64,000 nucleotides of DNA from Gnetum montanum (taxonomy: Eukaryota; Streptophyta; Gnetopsida; Gnetales; Gnetaceae). The position numbers were made by a program, and so were the translations under genes. Shown piece by piece: positions 1 to 12,187 of this stretch (position 1 is its first letter; each line of letters begins with the position of its first letter). The stretch is from NCBI GenBank assembly GCA_015680685.1, contig MNCI01006929.1:824726-888725 (forward strand), in the 5' to 3' direction. The notes beneath the pieces were generated by a model. It was not told the DNA's origin, searched no databases, and saw only the letters and a list, made by a program, of their open reading frames with translations.

Positions 1-1079
1 GACCCTCAATATTGAAAAAAAAATCCAAACACCAAGTTTAATTTGAGGTATCAATGGCTAGAGGTCAGTTCCATTTGCTTAGGCATTGTGCATTTTCAGT
101 TATTTTATGCATGTGAATTTCTTGTGCCATTTGCTTTTGCATTCTATACTTTGATTACTTGTACAATCGATTTTCTGCACAATTATTTTCTTACATTCCC
201 ATCCTTTGAATCATAGCTTTTTAAGTTGGCCATAAATCACCGATTTACCAATTAGTTTGGAGGTCAAAAATTTTACAAATGCAAATTGAATTGGCAGGAC
301 TTTTATAACAAACCTTATTTTCAGAAAGATTTAGGTATCATTTTTGCCACTTCTAAATATCATAGATTGAGAAATTTGTGATAAATCAAAAAGTAACATT
401 GAAGCCAATTCAAAATTAGATCCAATATTTGATATAATGAATAGTGTTATATTTTTATTGAGTTTTTTAAGTTTAATATATTGTATATTGTTAATTCTAA
501 TGCCAGCAAAAATTAACGTTCTATATTTGATTTTCTACTCTAACAGAGCTCTTAGATGAAAAGAAATGTTTAGTGTCATTACTAATATGAGTGCATATAA
601 GTGCTCTCTCTTTTGTAAATATTGATGATTTTAATCCAATTTTTACACAGATTCAATTTATAAAAAGGCTTCTTGATTTACCTATTTGATTAGATTTTTC
701 AAACTATATTAAATTTATGGTGATTCTTGCTTTGGATGTAGATAACCTCAGGAACTGACCTCGTCTAAATTCCTCATCTTGCCGGTCATTGTTGTTGAAC
801 AGTATTGTCACGTCGTCCCCATGTGGAAAAGATTTTTATCGGTATGTTGACTATGTTCCACTCTTCACTGACCTTTCCACGGCCCATTACTTACTTCGAC
901 TGTTGTCATATTCTATCGTAAACATGATTTAAAATTCTCAGAGCTCCTAAAATTGCTCTCTATAACAGGACTACATGGTTTAATAGATTTTCATCTACAA
1001 TCACGCTTCTGCATGGTCATTTCAATTTGCACGCTAACGTTGTCGCCAATAAAATAATAATAAGACAGTCCAATTCAAT
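1..1079. other. AT-rich intergenic DNA, no gene seen
   Basis: No open frame of useful length, RNA gene or transposon terminus is visible. The sequence is AT-rich and shows none of the LTR signatures found later in the window. It could be intronic, intergenic or old unrecognised transposon sequence. Confidence 0.5.
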
Positions 1080-1690
1080 GTTTCATTTGCCGTGCAATTT
1101 TTACATTTGCGAGTAAGTTTCAAACGTCCTAATCGGTTTATGCGTTAAGAGATTCTTGGCCTTTCTATTATCCATGTACAAGTTTTCTAACTTAACGTAG
1201 TAATGTCTTTGCTACAAAATAACAGCAAAGGATAATGCTGCTAATTTTCTTCTTGCCGTGCATTTCTTATATTTACCAGTAACTTTGAAACGTCCTAATT
1301 GGTCAGTAACTTTGAAACGTCTTAATTGGTTTGTGCCTTAAGAGATTCTTCAGTAACTTTGAAATGTCTTAATTGGTTTGTGCCTTAAGAGATTCTTCTT
1401 TCATGTTCACCTTACAAGTTTTCTAGTAATTTCTTTTCTATAAAATAACAGCAAAGAATAATGCTGCAAATTTTCTTCCTTGCCGTGCATTTCTTACCTT
1501 TGCAAAGTTTGTAACGTTGGTTTGTGCCTTAAGAAATTCTTCCTTCGTCTCCACCTGCCTTTTTATTATCGATGTACAAGTTTTCCAACCTTAGTAATTT
1601 CTTTGCTGCAAAACAACACCAAAAGATAATGCTGCGAATTTTCCTCCAAAGGATAATGCTGCGAATTTTCCTCGCCGTGCATATATGGCA
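1080..1690. repeat. Degenerate higher-order tandem array
   Basis: A unit anchored on TGCCGTGCA recurs near 1088, 1254, 1481 and 1674. Between anchors the same words return in the same order: AGTAACTTTGAAACGTC, a TTAAGAGATTCTT block, ACAAGTTTTC and a GATAATGCTGC block. Period varies from about 165 to 230 bp because shorter units are duplicated inside, for example the AGTAACTTTGAAA block near 1279, 1305 and 1352 and the GATAATGCTGCGAATTTTCC block at 1625 and 1651. Short overlapping frames here are by-products of the repeat. No function is apparent. Confidence 0.75.
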
Positions 1691-2785
1691 CGAGGTGAAA
1701 TATACTGGTTTCATGGGGAATAAGATTTTCAACGGTGAAATTTTCTTACTTCTTCAAATAACAGGACCTGAACATAATAGGAAGCCGCACTTGCGTTCAA
1801 CAATCTAGGATAACGTGGTGGAAAATTTGTTAGTTATGGTCTGTCCGTTAGCATTATCAAACACCTTTGTTGTAGAATATCCTTCACTAATAATTGGTCC
1901 TATTCTTTTTCCGTGACCATGGGCACACTAGGAATGTTTAACTTAAAGGTATATCTATATCTATTTGTTTTTGAGTGTTGAAATTCTGAAAATAATTATA
2001 GCATAGATACATTTAATTAGAATTTTATAACTTACATTGTTTATCAAGATCCAATTTATAAATGACTTAGAAATATATGGTTAAAGTTGCCTGTATATTG
2101 GTCTAAGATCATGTTATACTGTTTTATTTTTGCAGTAAATCTTATAAAATAACTTAATACAAGCAGAGTATATACTTTGCTGTACATTTATAGTGGGAAA
2201 AAATTTGAAATTCTATCCCTACAGCATAACTTATAGAGGTTTCAAATCAAAAGTCTCACCACTAAAATAACATGTACTTATTCATCTATCCTCATTAATT
2301 CATTAGTTGAACTATGTGAATAAAAAAAGATGAAATAAACTTCAAATGAAGGTTTAGAATCATTGAATTGTTCCTTAAAATAACACTAGAGCAACCTTTT
2401 AGCTTAAAATAATGATCCCAAGTAATAATTGTTAGATTCTTGTTTTGAAGAGACATAGCTATGGTCTTTATTTATTTTACTGTCACTTTAAATAATATTG
2501 GAGGTATTTTGCAACAGGACATCTTATGAATTGGACTGAACAAGAAACTTCTTTTCCATGTGGTCTGTTGGAATTACATCATAACGTGTCTTACAAATAA
2601 TCTAGGCCATAACTCTCAACCCCTTCCCTTTCCACAATTGAGACTACCTCTGGGATATTGCAAGTGTTAAATTTTATTGTGCTATTATTGGAAATTTTAT
2701 TTAATCTAAAGGTGAATAAATATACATGTTAGCATTTCATAGTATGTACATTCAAGTAGTATGTGGTGTTTATCTTCTAATTTAT
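1691..2785. other. AT-rich intergenic DNA, no gene seen
   Basis: No coding frame, RNA gene or repeat structure that I can support. Short frames near 1572-1808 and 2726-2959 have no recognisable motifs and lie in compositionally biased sequence. Confidence 0.45.
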
Positions 2786-2870
2786 ATATGGATGCATAGC
2801 TTAATGGTTAAGATGTATAGCTTACTTGTTATAAGTCATAGGTTTGATTTAAGGGAAGGGAGAATTAAAA
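2786..2870 (+). repeat. tRNA-like SINE fragment 1
   Basis: The segment has a pol III box A-like stretch (TAGCTTAATGGTTAAGA) followed about 35 bp later by a box B-like stretch (AGGTTTGATTTAA). The spacing fits a tRNA-derived SINE head. It does not fold as a complete tRNA by eye and is probably decayed. Confidence 0.45.
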
Positions 2871-2974
2871 TTGTAAACAATTTAAAAATAAGTATAATAA
2901 GAAAGATATTGAGCATGATACTTCAAAAGAATATAGAAGACTATAGCCAACATGTATGAAGCATGACTTAAACT

Positions 2975-3045
2975 AGTAACCTCTTACCCAAAAATCCTTA
3001 TCAAACAATGGGATAATCACTTGAGCTATGTCTCTAAGATATACA
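2975..3045 (-). repeat. tRNA-like SINE fragment 2
   Basis: On the minus strand it reads ATAGCTCAAGTGATTATC and then AGGTTACTAGTTTAAGTC, a box A/box B-like pair. It resembles the minus-strand copy at 3368-3440, which supports a dispersed SINE family rather than chance. Confidence 0.45.
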
Positions 3046-3139
3046 AGTATCATGGGAAAATAATTGTTAAAACTAAGTTCATCTAGTACACTCTAACAAA
3101 AATATAAGAGAGGCTTTAGGGAAATGACTATAAGCATAC

Positions 3140-3225
3140 TCCAATAATGAGGTGTTAGGCTAGTAGTATGGGTCTTAGCCTAGTAATCCCAGGTCATAAG
3201 TTCAATTCTACTATGTAGTACAAAG
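3140..3225 (+). repeat. tRNA-like SINE fragment 3
   Basis: It contains GAGGTGTTAGGCTAGTAG, then a short hairpin loop region, then CATAAGTTCAATTCT as a box B-like element. A related start (GAGGTGTTAGCCTGATGA) recurs near 3651. Degenerate and probably not transcribed. Confidence 0.4.
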
Positions 3226-3367
3226 TTACAAACCTTCTGTAAATCTTGGGGTGTAGCTATGTTTCACCTATCTCAGGTTCCAACACCTTGACTATAAGTA
3301 CACCCTAAGACATCTAGATATTAGGATATATTGGAAGAATTAAAAATGAATATAATAATGCCTCAAC

Positions 3368-3440
3368 TATTACTTGAAGTGACAACCTCTTGCCTAATAA
3401 GATAAGAAGCTAACCACTTGAGTCATTTATCACTAACATT
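3368..3440 (-). repeat. tRNA-like SINE fragment 4
   Basis: On the minus strand it reads ATGACTCAAGTGGTTAGC (box A-like) and AAGAGGTTGTCACTTCAAG (box B-like). It matches fragment 2 in layout and words. With fragments 1 and 3 it makes a cluster of four or five tRNA-like pieces in under 1 kb. Confidence 0.45.
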
Positions 3441-3799
3441 TAGCCAAAATATACACAAATAATTTTACTAGATTTCATTACATAATTTAAATTAGGGAGT
3501 AGCAAAAAGTAATATAAAAATAATGTCTAAAATTCTCAAAGTGTAAAAAGATAGTGTAGATTAATAAAAAATATACAAATTTTATTGGAATTGTTGGGAA
3601 AGGGTTTTGAAATGCAAATGTATTTTTAACTATTTACTCCAAGACAACAATGAGGTGTTAGCCTGATGACAAGGCTCTTGACTTAGAAGCATGCATACCC
3701 TATCCAAATACATATAGAAAACTTAATACTTTAATATATCTTAGGGTATAAAATAAGTCTACTAATGTATGATTCAATAGGATATCAGAGATAAAATTC

Positions 3800-4399
3800 A
3801 AGCAACAGCGTGCACTAAAGTCCAGCAAAGAGAAAACATGTTGGATTTCTCGATGGAGCATCCAAACATCAACTTTAATAGGAGTTACCATTTTTAAGAT
3901 CAACACAAGGATGGTGATGGTATCAACATTTGTGACAATGATGAGGATGAGAACCCTCATGCCTCACTATCCACAAAACTCTTTCATTAGTTCAACATAC
4001 AACTACAAAGTCCAAATCCTGTAATACACTAATCTTATCAACTTCACTAATCCATTTTTCATGCATGTTCTTCAAACAATGTACCCTACTACTCCCACTT
4101 TCATTGCTTCAACTATCATTGCTCCACCTGCATTTACATTACCACTAGCATATAGCTTATTCCCAAGCATGACAATTGTTAATCCAACATCTCAAATATA
4201 GCTTCAAAATCCTAATCCACTATCAAACCTATTTCAACCATCATTCTTTACACCACTAATTTAAGAACCACATGTTTCACTCTTATTTCTTCTTCCTTCA
4301 CAAACTTTCTCCCAATATAATGTTTCATAACCTACTTCCATGCCTATTGTTGCATCTCCATAGCTAGCTTTTCCTATTTACAATCTTATTTTAGGTAAC
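3800..4399 (+). pseudogene. Decayed Pro/Ser/Thr-rich ORF, gag-tail-like
   Basis: From about 4078 to 4399 one frame reads through Pro-, Thr-, Ser- and Gln-rich sequence broken by four stops (near 4198, 4261, 4329 and 4360). Each stop sits where CAA or CAG would fit the Gln-rich context, so C-to-T decay is the simplest explanation. Composition resembles the Pro-rich gag tails of elements A, B and I. The frame ends directly at the LTR beginning at 4400. Identity as a retroelement gag tail is inference. Confidence 0.45.
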
Positions 4400-5280
4400 T
4401 GATGAATCATGTTTTCATATGCTCCAACGTAGGGTACCTAATGTCAAAGCCCCGATGTTGGGTACCAAATGTCAAAGCTAGGAAGTAATGTTAGATATCC
4501 AATGTCATCTCCTCTAGGTTAGCCTATAAATACAGCACTTGGGTGCATGTTTGAGGGAGAATATAGAGTTTTAGTTTTAGTTTTCAATTTTTGATAGTCT
4601 TTCTTAGATTCCTATTATTCCCAATGCATGCCTGCAATGTGATGTTTGTAATCGTATGGCACCTTTATTCAAGTGTGACATACTTGGACATGTTACATAA
4701 TTGGAAATAAAGATCAAGATTATTCCCATCATTGAAGCATCCACTTAGATCATTAGTCCTTTTAATTGTTAATGATTTACTATTTCCTTTAGTTAACATT
4801 TCCAATTATTACTATTTATTATTCCTATCATTAAGTAGAATACGTATGCCTTAATCACTAGCATTTTAAGTGTAAGTACTTGGTAATCCAGCAGTGTATT
4901 ATTTGGCAAACCCAATGACATATATTTGGAAATCCCAGAAGTAGTCTCATGAAGTCCAAGCTGTATATGGATGATTAAGAGTGGATACTCATCGCACATA
5001 AGATAGTTTAGATCTTATTTTTCATTGTTCATTAGCTTAGTTAAATTTTCTATTTATTGTCATTAGGAGTAGCATAAAATTAGACAACATCATATGCCTC
5101 AGGTTAGACTAAACCATACATGACAAAGCTACCCTTAGTCCAAGTGGCAAGATAGTGAACTACAATTAAAGACTAACGATCTAGATTCCACAACTAGTCC
5201 CATTCATGAAATTCGATCGAATCATGTGTGAATGCTTGTGATTCATATGGTTGGATGTAGGGGTACCTCACTGCTCATCA
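4400..5280 (+). repeat. LTR of Athila-like element C1
   Basis: It begins TGATGAAT and ends CTGCTCATCA, matching the TGATGAGT...ACTCATCA ends of the other LTRs here. Inside are a TATA box (CTATAAATAC near 4525), an AATAAAGAT poly(A) signal near 4706, the repeated TTGGTAA/TTGGAAA words of U5 and the GGGGTACCTC block just before the end. The U3 carries GGTACC...AATGTCAAAGC repeats rather than the GATATC palindromes of LTRs A, B and F. A primer site follows directly. No matching 3' LTR was found, so the element is truncated. Confidence 0.85.
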
Positions 5281-5281
5281 C

Positions 5282-5299
5282 TTGCACCGTTGTTGGGGA
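5282..5299 (+). promoter_or_regulatory. Primer-binding site, tRNA-Asp type
   Basis: TTGCACCGTTGTTGGGGA lies directly after the LTR. It is a decayed version of TTGGTGCCGTTGCCGGGGA seen in element I. That sequence is the tRNA-Asp-type primer site known from Athila/Calypso elements. Confidence 0.75.
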
Positions 5300-5405
5300 T
5301 GGTGCTACTTATCTAGATTAGTTATATTATACATGATCACTATAAAGGTATTAATAATATATCTTTCCAAAAATATCAGCTCACACACAACATAAACCAA
5401 CAACA

Positions 5406-6966
5406 ATGTCTCTCTCGCACGGAAGTGACAACACACTGTATAGTGAATGCATTCATTAGAGAAATAATGAGATATACAATGAAGAAGATTGGAGTGACGA
5501 ACTTTATGCAAGGGTTTCTTATGTTCATGATCACCCTGACAACACTTAAAAACTACATTCACCTAAGGTAGAAAACCCTGGAGGAGATTAGGTAAGTCCT
5601 GGACCAAAGGAGGCCTTAAGGCCTAGGACAGCCCTGAAATCTAGAAAAGATAGATCAAGGAACCCTAAGGAACACCATAGAAGCCATGGAAATTCTTTTA
5701 GATCCTCATCTTCCACTCCCCCTTCAACGTCTAGTTCTAACGAAGATGAATGTAGTTATAGGGATAAAGTTCTGCTAGAGGGTCAGAATAAAAGTAAAAA
5801 TTGAATCCACCAACATACTTAAGGCCATCAACATGAACACAAGTCTAATCATCACCATCAACCAAATAGAAATTTTCCTCACAACTTGTCTAACGACAAT
5901 GAATCCTTCTTGGACACCAAAAGTATGATGAAGATAACAAAGGTAATTAAGATATATCGCAGGCATCGCAAACAGAGTCATCTACCCAAACTTGATATGA
6001 ATAATATTCCTAAATTTGCAGGAGGCTATGATTCAGATCCACAACATCATTTACAAGCCTTCCAAGATACTTGTGTTTGCTAAAACATTGAAAATAGATG
6101 GCAAAAGCTTAAGCTCTTTCCTAGGACACTAATTGATAGAGCCAAAGTATGGTATAGATCATTGAGACCAAATTCCATTCAATAATGGTCAACAATGTTA
6201 CAACTTTTCAATGAGAAATTCCAAACCTATGCAAGAGTATCCAACTTGAGGAGACAAATCCAAGAGTGGAAGCAAGAACAACATGAATCCTTGGACATGG
6301 CCTTAGATAGATATTATACCTTAATGAATAAATGCCTAGGCCATGGTTTCTCCAAGGAGAGGCAACTTTTCCATATCATAGATGGACTTCATAATGAAAC
6401 AATGGAGACCCTTGGGATGTATGCCCCAAGGCAATTATACAAACTCCAGGACCATCAAATCCAAGAGCTAATCGAATGTGTGGAAAAAGAAGAAGAGATA
6501 TGCAAATGGGAGAACATTGAGAAGTATAAATGGGACCCAAATCTTCAATAAAAGGAGGTCTAGATCTATGGTAAGGAGAATGAAACCACTCTCGATAAGG
6601 TGATCCCACAACAAACCTTGCCGATACAAGACTCTATTGATGAACTAGAAGAAAAGTTTAATAGGATGTCCAAATGGATATGTGAAAACATTAAAACTCT
6701 CATTGAGATGGTTAAGAAGAGGATCATGCAAGATAAGCTAGGCAATCATAATAAACAATGGATACAAAACCAAGAAATAGCTAAGAACACTTTTCGACAA
6801 ATGAGAAAAGTGGCTAACAAAAGTGAGGCTATAGACTCAACCACAAATGAAGATAATGGATATGACATCTACATATATGACCATTTGAAGGGCCGTTGCC
6901 CAGTCTTCTTGCATCTACAAGAGTATTGGGTAGGTGCCTTAAATCCAAAGTTTATGCAAAAGCACA
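5406..6966 (+). pseudogene. gag of element C1, broken
   Basis: Retrotransposon capsid protein. The start is ATG at 5406, followed by Ser-Leu-Ser; elements A and I have similar starts. The capsid core runs about 5970-6551 with the LDMNNIPKFAGGYDSDP block, KVWYRS, LFNEKFQTY and a C-terminal EERQLFHIIDGL-type helix equivalent. From 6600 to 6966 a helical segment leads to a degenerate Cys/His motif (YDH, KGRCP, HLQEYW near 6870-6925), in which the first two Cys of the family motif are lost. Several stops interrupt it. Homology to the other gags ends near 6966, where the sequence switches. Confidence 0.85.
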
Positions 6967-8590
6967 TGCCTGGGAGATTTATATAGGCTTTGCCTATGTC
7001 AGCATCAATACATCTATGTCAACACATAAGTGATGGAAATGCATCAACACATGCCTATCAATGTGGCCTATCTAATGATGCTTCATCATAGTGTAACATA
7101 AGAATACATATCAACTTATCTAGATATCATGAGATGGGTACCTATATAACTAAATAGGCGCTTAATGCAATGTAGGTCGAATAGGAAGGTGTTATCTCCA
7201 TTGAACCTCTTGTAGGGATAGTTCCATTATAGTTAATCTAGCTTATTCTATTATATCTCTCAAATTAGACCCCCATCATCAACAATGATATTGAAATTCA
7301 TGGCCTCCTATATCACAAATCCTAACAATCATGGATTAATATGTATCTGATTCCTTATAAAACATGAGAGACTATCCTCAAGGGGATTGAAGTCCATACT
7401 AATACATAGAAATACTCCATGAAAAACTTTTAAAATTAGGTTTCCCCAAGCCTCATCCATATTTATGTAGGATGGAGTGAACTATCGTCAATAATAGAAA
7501 TCACCTTAACACCAAGGCTTGCATTGCAAACCAAGAAGTACATAGGGTCAACCACTAGCAACCAATGTCTAACATCATCCTTACACACTATACATTAACC
7601 CAAGGGTTAGTATTAATAAGCTAAAGAATAAACCATAAAAGTAAACTATAAAGTATCAAATGCTTATCAAATGCATCCAATGTACAATGTTTTTTCTCCT
7701 TGATCAACTACAATAGCCACTCATCAGCTACACACCTTATGCATTCCTTACTAGTCATGTTGGCTGCACATCAACCATGCAACACCTCTACACATACTAG
7801 ATTGGTTGCACATAGAATGTGTGTGCCATGTGTGTGTTCCTACAAATCCTTCCCCTAAACTACCACCATCTCACACCACTATGAATCTCTGTACCACCTT
7901 ACACATAGACCACATAGGCTACATACCCTGTCATACCCTCACTAAAATCCACAAGTAATGCTATTAAGAACCATCATTACCATCATCTCATATTGCCTCA
8001 AACCCTTACCAAAACTGTCAAGAGCAGAAAATGAAAAATGTTTAGTGGGAATACTGACCTCAGTAGCACTAGTTCTAGCTCTAGCTATGCTAATGCTTCC
8101 CTAGTGAGTTTTCCACATGCTCTTTAGTGAACACCACCCCTCTATTCACCACATCTTACTCCTCATCCATGGCCTTAATGCATCATTGTGCTCCAACAAC
8201 AAAGAATCCCAAGGTAAAAATCAACTATGAAAATGAGGAAAAGTGTTCAATTTGATGTTATTTTACCTTTTATATCCCATGTCATATGCAATGTGATGTG
8301 ATAAATAATGACATTGATAATAGCATTACCATGTTACCTTCTCATGTCATATGTTACTAGCCTATGTCACCTATCAAAATGGCTAAAATGAAGCCTTATA
8401 ATTGAACTATTTCAAACTTGAATTGACTTGAGATTTTTTTGATCCATTCCCACATTATTTTATCATTAAAATAACCTTAAACTACTATTAAAATAATAAT
8501 TTTAATTAATATAAATCACCAAAGATAATTGAAGTTACCACTTTTGACTTTGTTAAACTACAAATTTTCATTTTTTTCTTGTGTAATTGC
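6967..8590. other. Junction and decayed 5' region of Tat-like element C2
   Basis: Athila-like gag homology stops near 6966 and Tat-like pol is recognisable from about 8600, so a breakpoint lies between. The stretch 6990-7260 has promoter-like AT-rich sequence and GCATCAA/ATGTCAACA words that could be an LTR remnant. The rest may be gag or protease decayed past recognition. I see no confident domain. Confidence 0.4.
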
Positions 8591-9600
8591 GACCTTACCT
8601 TCATATATTGTAGGCCATGGACCCCTCCATCATCAATTAATTGCATGAACTGCTCACTCTTGATAGGTCCCATAACCACATCACTAGGTTACTCAAGGAA
8701 GATTTAATTGATCTATAATCACTTAACTACCAAGAGTCACTAATTTCATCCCTTGAAATAACCAAAGAAGACCTAATACCTTAATCCAACCTATCCTTCT
8801 TAGATTAAGAACCCATTTTAACCAATGATCCATTTGTCAAACTAGCAATAATGAATAATGAAAATGAGAAAGAGATCCTACAACTAGGGGCACACTTACC
8901 TAAAACCGTTAAGGATTTAATGTTAGTCACATTGCAAAAAAAATCTATTATCTTTTTCATACAATGACATGGTAGGCTTAAATCCATCTTTTGTACAACA
9001 TAACATCATCCTCGAAGAGGATTCCAAACTAGTGAAACAAAAAGCTAGAAAAATAAGAGTTGATTTAACCTTATTCATTAAGAATAAGATCATCAAAATT
9101 TATAATGAAAGCTTTATACATCTTGGAAATTATTTTAAGTATGCAACATGGTAATTGTTCCCAAGAAAAATGGGATGATTAAGATATGCATCAATTTTCA
9201 TGATCTTTACAAGGTTACACTTAAAGATAACTTTTTGTTGCCCAACATTGATCAAATCATAGATGTAATAGTAGGTCATGACTTACATTCCTTCATGGGG
9301 GGTTTTTTGAGTTACAACTAAATATAAATCAACCCCAAGCATCAACATTTTACAACATTTATGATCTCATGTGGACCATTTTGCTATGAAAATATGTCTT
9401 TTAGGCTCAAGAATGCATAAGCATTGTATCAAAGAACCATGACATTTATATTTATTCCTATGATTCAAAACTGTTAATGATTACATAGATGAATTATCTA
9501 TCAAATTTTTCATAGCATCCTATCATCTTACTAAACTTGATATAGTATTTACTCTATGCAATTAGTACAACCTTATCTTAAATCCAAAAAGTGCATTTTC
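8591..9600 (+). pseudogene. Reverse transcriptase of Tat-like element C2
   Basis: RNA-templated DNA polymerase domain of a Ty3/gypsy polyprotein. The upstream linker near 8850-8910 (KEILQLGAHLP) resembles the segment before RT in Tat elements. In order follow a MVGLNPSF block (8969), KQKARK, the equivalent of VPKKNG near 9150, ICINFHDL, NIDQIID, a FMGGFLSYN version of FxDxFSGYNQ near 9290, and FRLKNA near 9405. The catalytic box reads YIDE instead of YVDD near 9487, so the second Asp is lost. Many stops and frameshifts. Dead copy. Confidence 0.85.
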
Positions 9601-10369
9601 GATGTGGAAATAAGAAAGATATTAAGATTCATGATTTCAAATAACAGTATCATGATAGATCCCAACAAAGTCAAAGTGATCTTGAACCTTCCACCACCTA
9701 CTTGTCTTAAGGACATGTGTGTATTAAAATTTTTTCTCTAATTAATTTGTCATTTCATCTATAATCCTACTCATCAATTCCATCCTTTATTTCATATTCT
9801 AATAAAATATACTACTTTCAATTAGGACTCAAAGTATTAAGAGGTCTTTGATATGATCAAGCATTTCCTTACTAGTGTTCTCATCCTTCATTCCCTTTAA
9901 TTTAATATTTCTTTTTATCTTTACCTTTCTAAATTAAATTTCTCTATCGTAGTCATTCTTTGCCATTGACTTGAAGATGGTATAGACCTTCTAATCTATA
10001 ACATCTTCCATCCATTCTTTTACTTTTGAATCAGGATACTCTAATATAGAAGAATCTTGCTTAGGCATTCTCTTTGATCTTAAGAAATGGAAACATTATG
10101 TATTAGGAGTAAAGATTTATGTCATGTGTCATGGTAGTGTCTTACAATTATATGCATATAATCTTTATGATAACAACTGCATGAAAAAATGGAAAACACT
10201 TGTCATTGAGTTTAACCTATCCTACCTTTCTCCACACTTCATCAAGGTTCAAGCCATAGTAGATCTCCTAAAATCAACCCCATTATTAAAACCATATGCT
10301 ATGACTCTTCAATCTCCTCCTAATGCATCAAGTGTAAAGGAAGCCAATCCTCTCCTAGTAATGACTATA
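9601..10369 (+). pseudogene. Decayed RT thumb and RNase H region (C2)
   Basis: Between RT and the extra RNase H only scraps are readable, such as the 9556-9741 segment with NLPPPTCLKDMCVLKFF, which fits the RT connection region (LxxPxxxKDVxxxxGF). The original RNase H presumably lay here but no catalytic motif is intact. Confidence 0.55.
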
Positions 10370-10800
10370 ACACACAAATATATCAATTTACACTTATCTT
10401 TTGATGGTTCTCATACAACTCAAGCTTCTAGTGTAACTTATGTCCTTCATTATAAAGGTATGAATCCTATCTATTAAACTTATAAGTTTGATTTTCCATG
10501 TACTACCAACATGATTAAATACAAGGATATTAATCAAGATTTACTCTTAGTAACCCAACTAGCTCTCGGTGTAGGGTAATTTCAAACTTGTCATTTATTA
10601 AGTTAACAATAAATATTCTTGCAAAGGTAAATACCCAAAACCTTATCTTAACTTGGCCAAGAAATCTATCAATTAATTTAACGAATGTTTAGTAGTGCAC
10701 ATCCATTGCTCAAAAAACATGGTTGTAGATGTATTAGTTAATTTCATTCTTCTTGTAGATCTTGTTTTTCTTAAGGATCATCTTTCATACTCAATGTAAG
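10370..10800 (+). pseudogene. Archaeal-type RNase H (aRNH) of element C2
   Basis: Extra RNase H of the Tat lineage. The domain opens with LHLSFDGS near 10395 (the FDGS catalytic start), followed by YVLHYKGMNPIY. Degraded equivalents of CTNN, GDxKLVxxQV and the C-terminal xADxLx helix follow near 10500-10750 in shifting frames. It lies downstream of RT and upstream of integrase, the usual Tat/Ogre order. Compare element G, where the order is different. Confidence 0.65.
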
Positions 10801-10989
10801 ATATACCAATAACTTTCACAAATACACAATGTATTAGCTTAGTTAACTTAGAAAAGGATGAATAATAATGAGACATCATATAATACTTACAAACTAGAGA
10901 AACTCCCAAAACTTTTTCTTCATATCAAAAGAATCCTCTCTATAAGAACTCAAAGCATTTTTATATTATTTATCCTAGAATTTTTTGTC

Positions 10990-12100
10990 AAATATTAGCA
11001 TCAAGTGTTCTTCTACATTTCCTAAGTCATGACAAAGTGCAAAATGTTTTAGAATAAATACAATTAGGTGTTCTTGGTGGTCACAAGAATATGGTCTCTT
11101 GTAGCCTATACTATCTCATGACATTACCAATGACTTATGTTGTTTAGGGACATAGAAGTTAAAATTTGTAATACATGTTAATGTCATACTCCAGTTATTT
11201 ACATACCATCTCAAGAGCTTAGAACTTTTGATATTTTATGGACTTTTCAAAAGTGAACACTGGATCTTATAGGTTCTATCATTTCCTAATATTTTCTTGG
11301 TCATTAATTTACTTTGATAACTATAAAGTACTACACAAAACAAGTTAAAGTTATCCCCTTAAAAGTTAGCTACATCCAAGTACATCTCTCATTTTATCTT
11401 GGATCATATCATCACTTGTTTTGGTCTTCCTCTCCACATTATAATTAATAATGGACCTCAGTTTAAGAGAAAACAAGTCACCAAGTTTTTATGATCAATA
11501 TCAAATTATCTAGTCATTCTCATCTCCATATTACTCCCAGAATAATGGTTAAGTTTAACCAACTAATAAATCCCTAATTCATTTACTCAATATCATGGTT
11601 AATAAATGCTAATAAAACTAAGATGCCCAAATATTCCATGTTCTTTAGTTCTACCAAAATACCTTTTGTAATGCAACTACCTAAATTTTCGTCATGTTGA
11701 TCTATGAGTATGAAGTAATGTTGCTAGTGAAGCTAGATGTGTCTTCTCTTTGGATATTCTTAAACAAGTAGATGACATATGGGGAAAATGATAAAATGCA
11801 TTATGTTGAGCTAGATATTCTAAAAGAGAATCAATATCAAAAAGAAATTAATATCTAGAATCATCAAGAAGTTATATCACATTGTCACAATAAGCATGTT
11901 TGACTAAGAGAGATCAAAGAAGATGATCTCATCTTGTGGCATTTTCCCAATGTTGAAATTTCCAAGTTCTCTCTAAGATGGCAAGGTTCCTTCATCATTA
12001 TCAAAAATCTTAGCAATGAAGCATATTATCTCATAGACTAATATGGGAATTAGTATTTGAATGTTGTCAACTGAGCATATCTCAAGAAATATAATACTTA
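10990..12100 (+). pseudogene. Integrase of Tat-like element C2
   Basis: Integrase core remnants include DHIITCFGLPLHIIINNGPQ near 11405-11465. The second catalytic Asp is replaced by Asn (INNGPQF instead of xDNGPQF). A SPYYSQNNG block follows near 11510. The C-terminal segment near 12000-12090 (NEAYYLID, LNVVN, YLKKYN) matches the end typical of Tat polyproteins. Broken by stops throughout. No matching 3' LTR is visible downstream. Confidence 0.75.
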
Positions 12101-12167
12101 AAAGTAATTAAATCAAGTTTGTTCTAACCCTTATCTTCTACGTTCTCTACATTTTATTGAATTATAC

Positions 12168-12187
12168 TCTCTCTCTCTCTCTCTCTA
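12168..12187. repeat. (CT)n microsatellite
   Basis: About ten CT dinucleotide repeats just after the end of C2 pol. Confidence 0.9.

Noticed and set aside
2786-3440. Functional tRNA genes
   Set aside because: Box A and box B-like stretches are present, but acceptor and anticodon stems do not close by eye; tRNA-derived SINE remnants fit better.
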